A stretch of 64,000 nucleotides of DNA, taken from positions 62,001 through 126,000 of the forward strand of contig NZ_VORY01000003.1 of the NCBI RefSeq assembly GCF_007997295.1. Direction: 5' to 3'. The position numbers and the translations under genes are program-made. Every line of letters begins with the position of its first letter. The first letter of the stretch is position 1. The DNA comes from Gillisia hiemivivida (GTDB lineage Bacteria; Bacteroidota; Bacteroidia; Flavobacteriales; Flavobacteriaceae). This document shows, piece by piece, positions 54,577-62,042 of the stretch. The notes below the pieces were generated by a model, which worked only from the letters and a program-made list of their open reading frames with translations, ran no database searches and was not told where the DNA came from.

Positions 54577-54654
54577 CCATCCGATAGCGCAGCATAGAAG
54601 GAATATGAAGAGCTGAAAAATCGAAAAATTTGACATTTTGAAATCACGATATAT

Positions 54655-54727
<73 letters not shown>

Positions 54728-54739
54728 CTAGGAAAGACA

Positions 54740-54776
54740 AGGCTTCACAGAAATGTGGAGCCTTTCTTGTTTCTAA
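54740..54776 (+). terminator. Terminator after the initiator tRNA
   Basis: AAGGCTTCACA-gaaa-TGTGGAGCCTT pairs over 11 bp with one G-T and is followed by TCTTGTTTCT. It lies about 12 bp after the tRNA. Confidence 0.8.
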
Positions 54777-55254
54777 TAGGTACAACATTCTACCATTATC
54801 ATAAATCGATTTATTTTGATTCTAAATGATATCTTTTCATATCATCGTTTATGAAAAATCAATAAAATCATAGTCTTCGATCATATTTTTCAATTAGCTG
54901 CATCCAATTTTTTATCAAGCATTTAAAAAACTTTTTCTTCAGAAGTGAATTAATTTCCTGATTTGAAAAGTAATTTCACTTAGGCAAGCTTAAAACAAAT
55001 TTCACTTTCTGCTGTTTTTTCTTCTTTTTCAAAATTATCAAAAATTCAAAATCGATCATTTAGCAACATCTAATATTCTCAAACGTTATGAATTAACTTT
55101 TTTTATATCAAATTGCACTATTCTCAACCAAACTAAATGTTTAATCAATATTATTCAATTAATATTGATTTTAATTATCTTTAATCGATGATTTGTCAGT
55201 ACATTTTTTATCTCATAATTTTTAAATTTGATTTAAAAGAACTGTTTTAAGCTG
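54777..55254. other. AT-rich non-coding stretch at the edge of the mobile element
   Basis: No gene of convincing length is visible here. Two perfect inverted repeats occur: ATGATAT-cttttc-ATATCAT (54826-54845) and AATCAATATTA-ttcaat-TAATATTGATT (55143-55170). In related integrated elements this is where an integrase and excisionase would lie, but none is present. It may hold the control region of the helicase gene; a GATGACA heptamer overlaps that start codon (55254-55260). Confidence 0.45.
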
Positions 55255-56475
55255 ATGACATTCCAGATTCAGATGAAAATTGAAAGCACATACATAAGAG
55301 TAGGGGTCAGTTATTATAAAATAGTTGAAGCACCAACAATTGCTGGACAGATAAATGAAATATTGGTATCCTGGAATGTTGAAACTATTAGGCAGGATCA
55401 CGGAAAAACATTTTTGGCAAGTATTCCGAAATTTGATGGCTTTACTTGTATCCCAGATCATTTAAATTTCCAATCTACCTATAATAACTTCTACAATACG
55501 TACTCTCCGCTGAGTCATAAAGTCTTGAATAGTGATTGTCCAATATCTCTCGATTTTGTACAACATATTTTCGGGGATCACTTTGAACTAGGCCTTGATT
55601 ACTTGCAACTCTTATATACAAAACCAATCCAAATACTTCCCATTCTTTGTCTTGTATCCCGGGAACGATCCACAGGTAAAAGCACATTTTTAAAATGGCT
55701 AAAACAGATCTTTGAAAATAATCTGACCTATCTCACCAATGAAAGTTTCAGCAGCCAGTTCAATTCCGATTGGGCAAATAAGTTACTGATTTGTATCGAT
55801 GAAGTCTTGTTCAATAAAGAAGAGCTCACCGAGCGGATCAAGTATTTAAGCACGACCAATTATAATAAACTCGAAAAGAAAGGAATAGACAGAAGGGAAG
55901 TAGAATTTTTTGGCAAATTTATACTTTGCAGTAACAACGAGGAAAACTTTATAAAAATAGATCATCACGAAACCCGGTTCTGGGTTTTAAAAATTCCTAC
56001 GGTTAAAAAGGAAATTACTGGTTTTTTAGAGGCATTGGAAAAGGAAATTCCCGCGTTTTTATATTTACTTCAGAATAGATCGCTACATAGTCCGCATCAA
56101 ACGCGCATGTGGTTCACACCCAAACAAATTGAAACCCCCGCCCTGACTAAACTGGTTCAGAATAACCGAAACAGGGTAGAGAAAGAACTAGCCAGTATTC
56201 TACTTATGGTAATGGAGGATCATGATCTCGAAGAAATTAAATTCTGCCCGATGGATATATTAAATGCTTTGAGCAAAACAAGAATCAGAACAGATTTGAC
56301 CCAGATACGGAAAATTCTAAAGAAAGACTGGAAACTTGAAAATATAGCCAACTCCAACCGCTACCAAAAGTTCACGCTTTGGTCAGATGGCAGTACGAAT
56401 CTTTCAGATGCTAAAGGACGCTATTTCACTACAAATAAAATTTTCCTCTTAGAGAATTTTGAAGATCAAGATTAA
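55255..56475 (+). CDS. Primase-helicase family (SF3/DUF5906-type) replication protein
   Basis: The 406-residue protein has an SF3-like ATPase core: Walker A RERSTGKST (GKST at 141-144), Walker B LLICIDEVLF (Asp182-Glu183), and sensor region FILCSNNEENFIKI followed by HETRFWVLKIP. The N-terminal about 110 residues are family-specific, and the C-terminal part is likely a winged-helix DNA-binding end. It probably loads at the adjacent origin-like gap to replicate the mobile element. A GATGACA heptamer overlaps its start codon, which would allow autoregulation (inference). Confidence 0.8.
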   Translation: MTFQIQMKIESTYIRVGVSYYKIVEAPTIAGQINEILVSWNVETIRQDHGKTFLASIPKFDGFTCIPDHLNFQSTYNNFYNTYSPLSHKVLNSDCPISLDFVQHIFGDHFELGLDYLQLLYTKPIQILPILCLVSRERSTGKSTFLKWLKQIFENNLTYLTNESFSSQFNSDWANKLLICIDEVLFNKEELTERIKYLSTTNYNKLEKKGIDRREVEFFGKFILCSNNEENFIKIDHHETRFWVLKIPTVKKEITGFLEALEKEIPAFLYLLQNRSLHSPHQTRMWFTPKQIETPALTKLVQNNRNRVEKELASILLMVMEDHDLEEIKFCPMDILNALSKTRIRTDLTQIRKILKKDWKLENIANSNRYQKFTLWSDGSTNLSDAKGRYFTTNKIFLLENFEDQD

Positions 56476-56510
56476 GACGGAATTATAGAAATAAAAAGAG
56501 AAATGATGAA

Positions 56511-56730
56511 TTGATGACAAAACGATGACAGGGAAACCCTTGGTTTCAGAAGGGGTTTCAGAGGTTGTCATCGTTTCATCAAAATGAAGTTGATTTTTCT
56601 GGTAAACACTTTACAAATTCTCTCTTTTTTTGATGAAACGATGACAGAATCATTTTAGACCAGTAATAATAAGGCTTAAGGCTGTCATCGTTTTGTCATC
56701 AAACTGTCATCAAAAAAAAATGATGACAAA
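56511..56730. other. Iteron-like heptamer cluster, candidate replication origin
   Basis: The heptamer GATGACA or its complement TGTCATC occurs at 56513, 56524, 56566, 56640, 56683, 56694, 56705 and 56722. Three copies are spaced 11 bp apart (56683, 56694, 56705), one helical turn. A 19-bp inverted repeat pairs 56566-56584 with 56628-56646 (TGTCATCGTTTCATCAAAA), and AACGATGACA (56521-56530) pairs with TGTCATCGTT (56566-56575). Its position between helicase and primase genes fits a plasmid-type origin. Confidence 0.6.
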
Positions 56731-56861
56731 AAAAGATGAAAATAGGTGCACCATCAAAGAAGCACATTTCTAGATAAAAAAAATGCTGTTGAAAAAAAAA
56801 TAAATAGGATTTTCTAATAAATAATTTAAATCAAGTAAATAAATAATTAAAGCAAAGAGAA

Positions 56862-57752
56862 ATGAACTTAAGAAGAATAACCTGCGAAAGAGCCCGAAAT
56901 CTATCCATCGTAAAAACGCTGGCCAGATTTGGGCACTTTCCAAACAGGACAACGGAGAAAGAAGCCTGGTTTCTGAGTCCCCTTCGGTCAGAAACGCAGG
57001 CCTCTTTCAAGGTTTCTTTGATTTTGAACAGATGGTATGACCATGGAACAGGAAAGGGCGGAAACGGGCTGGATTTGATTGTGGCAATGAAAAAGTGTTC
57101 GGTTAAACAAGCCCTGGAGCTTCTAAGCAACGAAAAGAATCTTTTTTCTTTTCAGCAGCCAATTTTAAAAAAGGAAAACGCGCCAAAAATTGAAGTTATC
57201 GAAGTGAAACCAATACAACATCAGGCATTGATTCAATATATGAGTTCCAGGAAGATTAGATTACCAATAGCGCAATTTTACTGTAACGAAATTGAGTACA
57301 GCTTTAAGGGAAGAAACTACTTTGCCTTGGGACTTAAAAACCATTTGAACGGATGGGAACTTCGGAATAAATTCTTTAAAACATCTATTTCCCCAAAAGC
57401 ATATACCTATTTGAACAACAATTCAGATCATCTGATAATTTTAGAAGGTATGTTTGACCTGTTATCGATGGCTGAATTATATTCTGATGAAGTTACAAAT
57501 TCAGATGTGATTGTTTTAAACTCGCTTTCTTTTCTAGAACAAGTTTCCTATTTGTTTGAAAATTATAAGGAAGTTGATCTGTATTTGGATAATGATTCAG
57601 CGGGAATGAAATATTCGAAAGACTTAATAAGTCACTATGCAAACGTAAAAGATAAAAGCAAATTATTTAAAGGCTATAAAGATCTCAATGAAATGTTGAT
57701 ATCAGTCAAAAGGATAAAAAAAGTGAAATCTGAAATACAATTAGAAATGTAA
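56862..57752 (+). CDS. Toprim-domain primase-like protein of the mobile element
   Basis: The 296-residue protein has an N-terminal part resembling a DnaG-type zinc domain in layout (LSPLRSETQASFKV, GTGKGGNGLDLIVAM) but without the complete Cys/His ligand set. The C-terminal Toprim domain has the catalytic Glu195 in LIILEGMFDLLS and D243-N-D245 in LYLDNDSAGMKYSKD. It probably primes element replication after mobilization, as the primases of Bacteroides mobilizable units do (known for that group; inferred here). Confidence 0.85.
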   Translation: MNLRRITCERARNLSIVKTLARFGHFPNRTTEKEAWFLSPLRSETQASFKVSLILNRWYDHGTGKGGNGLDLIVAMKKCSVKQALELLSNEKNLFSFQQPILKKENAPKIEVIEVKPIQHQALIQYMSSRKIRLPIAQFYCNEIEYSFKGRNYFALGLKNHLNGWELRNKFFKTSISPKAYTYLNNNSDHLIILEGMFDLLSMAELYSDEVTNSDVIVLNSLSFLEQVSYLFENYKEVDLYLDNDSAGMKYSKDLISHYANVKDKSKLFKGYKDLNEMLISVKRIKKVKSEIQLEM

Positions 57753-57780
57753 AAGCCACAAGGGAGATTTCATTTGGGAT

Positions 57781-57823
57781 AGCAAAGCAAGATGTGTCAT
57801 TGTCATGACAATCTTGCTTTGCT
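57781..57823 (+). other. Candidate origin of transfer (oriT)
   Basis: A perfect 13-bp inverted repeat AGCAAAGCAAGAT / ATCTTGCTTTGCT encloses a 17-nt loop that holds most of the palindrome TTGTCATGACAA. It is followed by CCCGGAGGTTGCAAAG and lies 43 bp before mobC. An inverted repeat just upstream of the mob genes is the normal place for a nic region. The nick site itself is not identified. Confidence 0.6.
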
Positions 57824-57865
57824 CCCGGAGGTTGCAAAGTATTTTTTAAAAAGGGAAAAGAAAAA

Positions 57866-58162
57866 ATGAAAAGGGAATACATCCAGATACGCTGCTCGAT
57901 CTACGAGAAGAAGCTACTCAAAAACAGAGCGGCCAAAGCAGGAATTTCCCTATCAGAATATTTGCGATCCACGGCTTTTCAGAAAAATATAGTAGAAAGG
58001 ATTACCCAAGAGCAGTTAGAATGTTATCAGCTACTTGTACGATACAAAAACAACTTCAGCCGAATCAGCAATATGTTTAAAAAGGGCAATCCAAAACTTG
58101 CCAAAGAAGTAAAACAGTTAGCCGAAGAAATAAGAAATCACCTTAAAAATTTCAGTAAATGA
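57866..58162 (+). CDS. MobC-type relaxosome accessory protein
   Basis: The 98-residue basic protein starts KREYIQIRCSIYEKKLLKNR and continues AKAGISLSEYLRSTA, a ribbon-helix-helix DNA-binding pattern, followed by the MobC-like QLLVRYKNNFSRISNMFKKG helix. It would bind oriT and help the relaxase to nick. It overlaps the relaxase start by 4 bp (ATGA). Confidence 0.85.
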   Translation: MKREYIQIRCSIYEKKLLKNRAAKAGISLSEYLRSTAFQKNIVERITQEQLECYQLLVRYKNNFSRISNMFKKGNPKLAKEVKQLAEEIRNHLKNFSK

Positions 58163-59026
58163 TTGGCAAGGGACATTCCATAGCAAGAACAGGAGCCTCT
58201 ATAGATTATGGATGGAATCAGGAAAAGGATGCCGAAGTTGTCCTAAAGGAATACTTGGCTGGGGATACTCCCCAAGAAATCACAGAAGAGTTTAAAATCA
58301 TCCAGTCGCAAAATGAGCGATGTATCAATAATACACTAAGTTTTATTCTAAGTCCCACTATTGAAGATGGAAAAGACTTAAGCGTAAAAGACTTGGAAGA
58401 AATTTCTAAAAAGTTTTTAAAGGAGATGAATTTACAAAACAACCAATCCATTGGGTTTGTTCACCGAGATAAAGAACATACCCACGTGCATATCTATACC
58501 AACCGAATCGGTTTTGATGGAAAGGCTTACAATGACAGTTTTATTGGAAAACGTAGTCAGTTAGCTGCAGATAATGTAGCAAAAGAATTAGGTCTAACAA
58601 GAGTTAGAGAAGTGCAACAAGAAAAATTACAGGAACTACAACCCCAGCGATTGGCAATTAAACAGATCCATGACCGGGTATTGGAATCCAGGCCGAAATC
58701 ACTAGATGAATATATTAATAAAATGAAGGAACACAAAGTAACAGTAATTCCAAGTATCAACAAATCAAATCAGTTGCAAGGGCTTCCGGTTTGAATATAA
58801 AGGGATCAACTTAAAAGGAAGTGATGTTCACAGATCTATGACTGGAGGTAAACTCATTGGAGAAATCACTAGAAACTCAGCATACACAAGAATGAAAGAA
58901 GTACCCAGCAGTTTAAAATTGATGGATAAAACAGTTCAAGTCAGCACTAATATGGCAGCAAGTATAGCTAAAAGCTTAGTGAAACAAGTAATAAAGAGAA
59001 GCTTGGATACTGGAATAGGATTTTAA
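58159..59026 (+). pseudogene. Relaxase/mobilization nuclease, frameshifted
   Basis: The first frame gives 211 residues with the relaxase start MIGKGHSIARTGASIDYGW and the metal-binding histidines H102, H107, H109 and H111 in HRDKEHTHVHIYTN. It stops at 58794 after LQGLPV. Removing C58783 restores LQG-FRFEYKGINLKGSDVHRS, which runs on in the second frame through MTGGKLIGEI to 59026, giving about 288 residues as expected for Bacteroidetes relaxases. The catalytic N-terminal domain is intact, but the gene is broken, or the base is a sequencing error. Confidence 0.8.
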
Positions 59027-59038
59027 AAAATTAAAGGA

Positions 59039-59488
59039 ATGAAAAAGCTAGACGAAATTATGGAACTCATGGCCGATGAGATGGCCGACTTTAAAGTAGC
59101 AATTTTGGAACTCGAACTGCTTTCAAAACAACTCTTAAAAATAAGTATTCCGATTACAACAGAAGCACTCGAAAAGAACCTGAACATTTTCTTGGAGAAA
59201 CAGGAAGAACAAAACCGGTTAAAAGATGAAGTTCTCAAAGAGATAGAGAAGAAGCTAAAGCATGCCAGGTTAATTCCGAATTACCTGTTGATTTTGTTCG
59301 CGACTCTGGGAATAATAGTATTAGTACTGTTGGGTTATTTTGGATATACAACAAAAACAGCAGAGAAAGAAAAGTTTGAAATGTATAGAATAATCTTGGA
59401 ATCAGAGAATGATGGTTATCAGCAATATTTTTCTGAAAATCCTGAAGTTAAAGATGATTATAACCAGTGGATGGCAGCTAAACAGTAA
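59039..59488 (+). CDS. Small coiled-coil membrane protein of the mobilization module
   Basis: The 149-residue protein has a long helical, charged N-terminal half (about 1-75), one membrane helix (about 80-102, LLILFATLGIIVLVLLGYFG) and a short C-terminal tail. Genes of this type often follow relaxases in Bacteroidetes mobilizable elements, and a role in mobilization at the membrane is likely but not shown. It starts 12 bp after the relaxase remnant. Confidence 0.65.
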   Translation: MKKLDEIMELMADEMADFKVAILELELLSKQLLKISIPITTEALEKNLNIFLEKQEEQNRLKDEVLKEIEKKLKHARLIPNYLLILFATLGIIVLVLLGYFGYTTKTAEKEKFEMYRIILESENDGYQQYFSENPEVKDDYNQWMAAKQ

Positions 59489-59601
59489 GCTTTGTCATGA
59501 CAATTAAGCTTGACGCAAATTTTACTAAATTTACAGTAAATGCCTCCGTAACCCCTGTAAAATGGTAATTTTTTACTGTAACCCAATCGAGATATGTAGA
59601 A

Positions 59602-59673
59602 TGCGCCCTATGCTGTTTTTATTTAACGCTTAACTTCCCGTACGCTATAAAAACAGCACAGGATCCACGCGCA
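59602..59673. other. Nested palindrome behind the mobile element
   Basis: TGCTGTTTTTAT (59611-59622) pairs perfectly with ATAAAAACAGCA (59647-59658), and outside it TGCGC (59602-59606) pairs with GCGCA (59669-59673). The 24-nt loop contains GCTTAAC. Upstream, GTAACCC occurs twice (near 59547 and 59577). A run of eleven C lies at 59724-59734. The gap 59489-59862 has no gene that I can support. The structure could be an element end, a recombination site or a structured RNA. Confidence 0.45.
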
Positions 59674-59862
59674 AGTTAGTTATGGTAGATATGGGGCTAT
59701 TAAGAAAATATGTACATTAAGTGCCCCCCCCCCCGATTACACTATCGAAAAAAAATATAGGTCAAATCTGATCTGTAATGCAGCTCGTGGAATGCTCTGA
59801 TTTGTTAAAATTTTTCGCACACATCAAATCAATTTCAAACACTCTTCTAATTTGTAATACGT

Positions 59863-61136
59863 TCAAAAGTTTGATTTTCCCATTTGTGAACTTATAAAAG
59901 GAATTTTTGGTGCTAAAAAGTATCCTGTTAGGCTTGCGAATAATATGGGTATGAAATAGGTGAACCCTGTAAGAGTTGCGAGCAAGATCGTAGTGCTCAT
60001 GGGAGTTCGCGTAACACAGGCATTTATTGCAGCCATGCAAGTGATTACTGCCAAGGATAAATTTGTCTGAGGAAATATTTGATGAATAATTAACCCAAGA
60101 CTAGCACCTACAAAAAATAATGGAATAATAAAACCACCTCTCCATCCAGAAGTTACTGTAATTGAGATTGCTACTATTTTAAAAAATAAAATTAGTAGTA
60201 GAAGGTTTATATTAAGTTCATTTGATAAAAGTTCATTTATTTCATGATGACCAAAATATCTGGTGATTGGGAGATAATAAGATATAATTCCAAGTAAAAT
60301 TCCACCAATTAGAGTTTTAATATATATTGGGATGGGGCGTCTTTCAAATAGGAATTTGAAAAACTTCACACAATAAATAAATCCCCATCCAATAGCGGTA
60401 GCGGCAATCGCAAAAATAATTGCTATTCCAAAATCAAAAACACCAGAATATTCATAAGTTGGAAGAGCCCAAGTGGCACCGAGTCCAAGATGTACGATTA
60501 AAGCAAAAATGACATAGCTAAAGCTACTTGCAACTAAGGCAGGAATGATTGCTTTGTAATATTCTAGCGCATGTTTATGATGCAAAATTTCTAATGAAAA
60601 TAAACTTCCTCCTAAAGGAGCACCAAATAAAGCCGTAAATCCAGAAGCCATCCCAGCAATACTTAAAGACCTCAATTCTTCTCCTTTTAGTCTAAATACT
60701 TTACCAAGCCAGGTACCTGTTGAACCTGTTACCTGTACCAATGGTGCTTCAGGTCCAAGACTGCCTCCGGAAGCAACACATAATAAGGATGACAAGATCA
60801 TAGAGGGATTATTCTTGGGGTCAAGTTTTCCTTTATTGAATTTAATGTTATCAACAATCAAATGAATTTCTCCTGGGTCACCAATAAAATGAATTATTAA
60901 CCCAGCTAAAAGCCCACAAATAGACATAACGGGTATAACTTCCCAACCCTCAAAAACAGCAATTTTATGCGTCAAATACTCAAGAATAATCCAATATACC
61001 CCAGCGATAAGCCCACCGAGAAGTCCTAGAAGAGCCCATAATAAAAAAGTCCGACTAATACGAACGGATTAAATCTAATTGGTTGATCTAAAATATTTAG
61101 ATATGTTATTAATTTTCGCCTTCGTTTCAGTTTCAC
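59863..61136 (-). pseudogene. ClC-family voltage-gated chloride channel/antiporter, frameshifted near its N terminus
   Basis: The main frame (370 codons from 60975, or open to 61068 without a start) has ClC motifs: GGSLGPEAPLVQ (anion-binding GxxGP loop), GLFGAPLGGSLF-type helix (as ALFGAPLGGSLFSLEI) and GWRGGFIIPLFFVGASLG. Codons before 60975 read RTFLLWALLGLLGGLIAGVY, the normal helix B, but end at an in-frame stop at 61069-61071. The neighbouring frame from about 61136 gives KLITYLNILDQPIRFNPFV, the expected N terminus. Joining them with one missing base near 61055-61064 gives about 424 residues, the family length. It may be dead or a sequencing error. Confidence 0.75.
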
Positions 61137-61509
61137 TTTTTTGGCATCAATTTTAGTAGAAGTCTTTTATTTAAAACAGTTTAGATAACATAATTAAAAA
61201 AATATCATCACATTCTATAGACTTAATACTTACATTTAGAAGTGTCCAAAAATAGCACTTTATGATTGATAGCAAATTATTTAATTTCAAACTGTGAAGC
61301 TAGTCTAAGAACAAATTTATTTTTCTCAATAAGACTGAAAGTTTAGAGAAGCACAAATTTTCAGAAAAAACTTCATTAAAAATATAGAATTCAATTAGAG
61401 TATTAATTACAGTGTGTTCTTTTTTAACTAATTCTCTTCTTGTTTTTCCATAGCATGTTAGGACTATTTGATACATTTAGTTTAAACTATATTAATAGAT
61501 TCTGATATT
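61137..61509. other. AT-rich intergenic stretch without visible gene
   Basis: About 370 bp of AT-rich sequence between the ClC gene and the rrf2 promoter. I see no frame with coding character, hairpin terminator or repeat. Confidence 0.5.
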
Positions 61510-61540
61510 TTTGTCCGAATTTAAAAAAGTTTTATATTTG
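61510..61540 (+). promoter_or_regulatory. Promoter of the rrf2-oxidase operon
   Basis: TTTG (61510-61513), a 19-bp spacer and TATATTTG (61533-61540) match the Bacteroidetes consensus exactly; the rrf2 start is 22 bp further on. The regulator probably controls this promoter itself. Confidence 0.8.
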
Positions 61541-61562
61541 TGCACATTTTAAATAAATTTTA

Positions 61563-61997
61563 ATGTTTTCGAAAGCTTGTGAATATGGAATAAAGGCTTC
61601 TACCTATATTGCACTGCAATCTTTGCAGAATAGGAGGGTAAGCTTAAAGGAAATTGCAGAAGAAATTAATTCTCCTGTAGCTTTTACTGCAAAAATATTA
61701 CATCAACTTGCCAAAAGTGATGTGCTAAAATCTAACAAAGGACCATCAGGTGGATTTGAAATACCTAAAGTTAAGATTGATACGCTTATGTTAAGTGAGA
61801 TTGTTTTTGCCATTGACGGAAACTCTGTTTACGAAGGTTGTGCCTTGGGATTTAATGAATGTAATTCCAAAATACCTTGCCCACTACACGATAAATTTGT
61901 TGATATTAGAGACGAGCTTAAAAATATGCTTACAAAAACTAGTTTATATGAACTAGCAACCGGGTTGGAAGTAGGTTTGACATTTTTAAAACGGTAA
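61563..61997 (+). CDS. Rrf2 family Fe-S transcriptional regulator (NsrR-like)
   Basis: The 144-residue protein has an N-terminal winged helix (SLKEIAEEINSPVAFTAKIL, then SNKGPSGGFEI) and three cysteines C93-x6-C100-x5-C106, the Fe-S ligand set of NsrR/IscR-type regulators. The spacing resembles NO-sensing NsrR. Lying directly upstream of a heme-copper oxidase gene, it probably induces it under NO or low-oxygen stress (inference). Confidence 0.9.
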   Translation: MFSKACEYGIKASTYIALQSLQNRRVSLKEIAEEINSPVAFTAKILHQLAKSDVLKSNKGPSGGFEIPKVKIDTLMLSEIVFAIDGNSVYEGCALGFNECNSKIPCPLHDKFVDIRDELKNMLTKTSLYELATGLEVGLTFLKR

Positions 61998-62042
61998 AAA
62001 AATTAAGCAAATAAAAGATAAAAAGGTAATAAAACCATATTT

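Larger units (their letters stand above)
55143..59503 (+). mobile_element. Mobilizable plasmid-like element or its remnant
   Basis: Five plus-strand genes form one module: SF3-type helicase, primase/Toprim, MobC, relaxase, and a small membrane protein. Between them are a heptamer-rich origin-like gap and an oriT-like inverted repeat. The 12-bp palindrome TTGTCATGACAA occurs twice, at 57800-57811 before mobC and 59492-59503 behind the last gene. No integrase, transfer (tra) genes or resistance cargo are present. The left neighbour is a tRNA gene, a usual integration target, but I find no repeat of its 3' end on the right. Borders are therefore approximate. Confidence 0.65.

Noticed and set aside
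56511-56730. CRISPR array
   Set aside because: The repeat units are only 7 bp, occur in both orientations and have irregular spacing; no cas genes are present.
59762-60040. Minus-strand frame overlapping the 3' end of the ClC gene
   Set aside because: It is an out-of-frame reading of the ClC coding region plus the adjacent gap.
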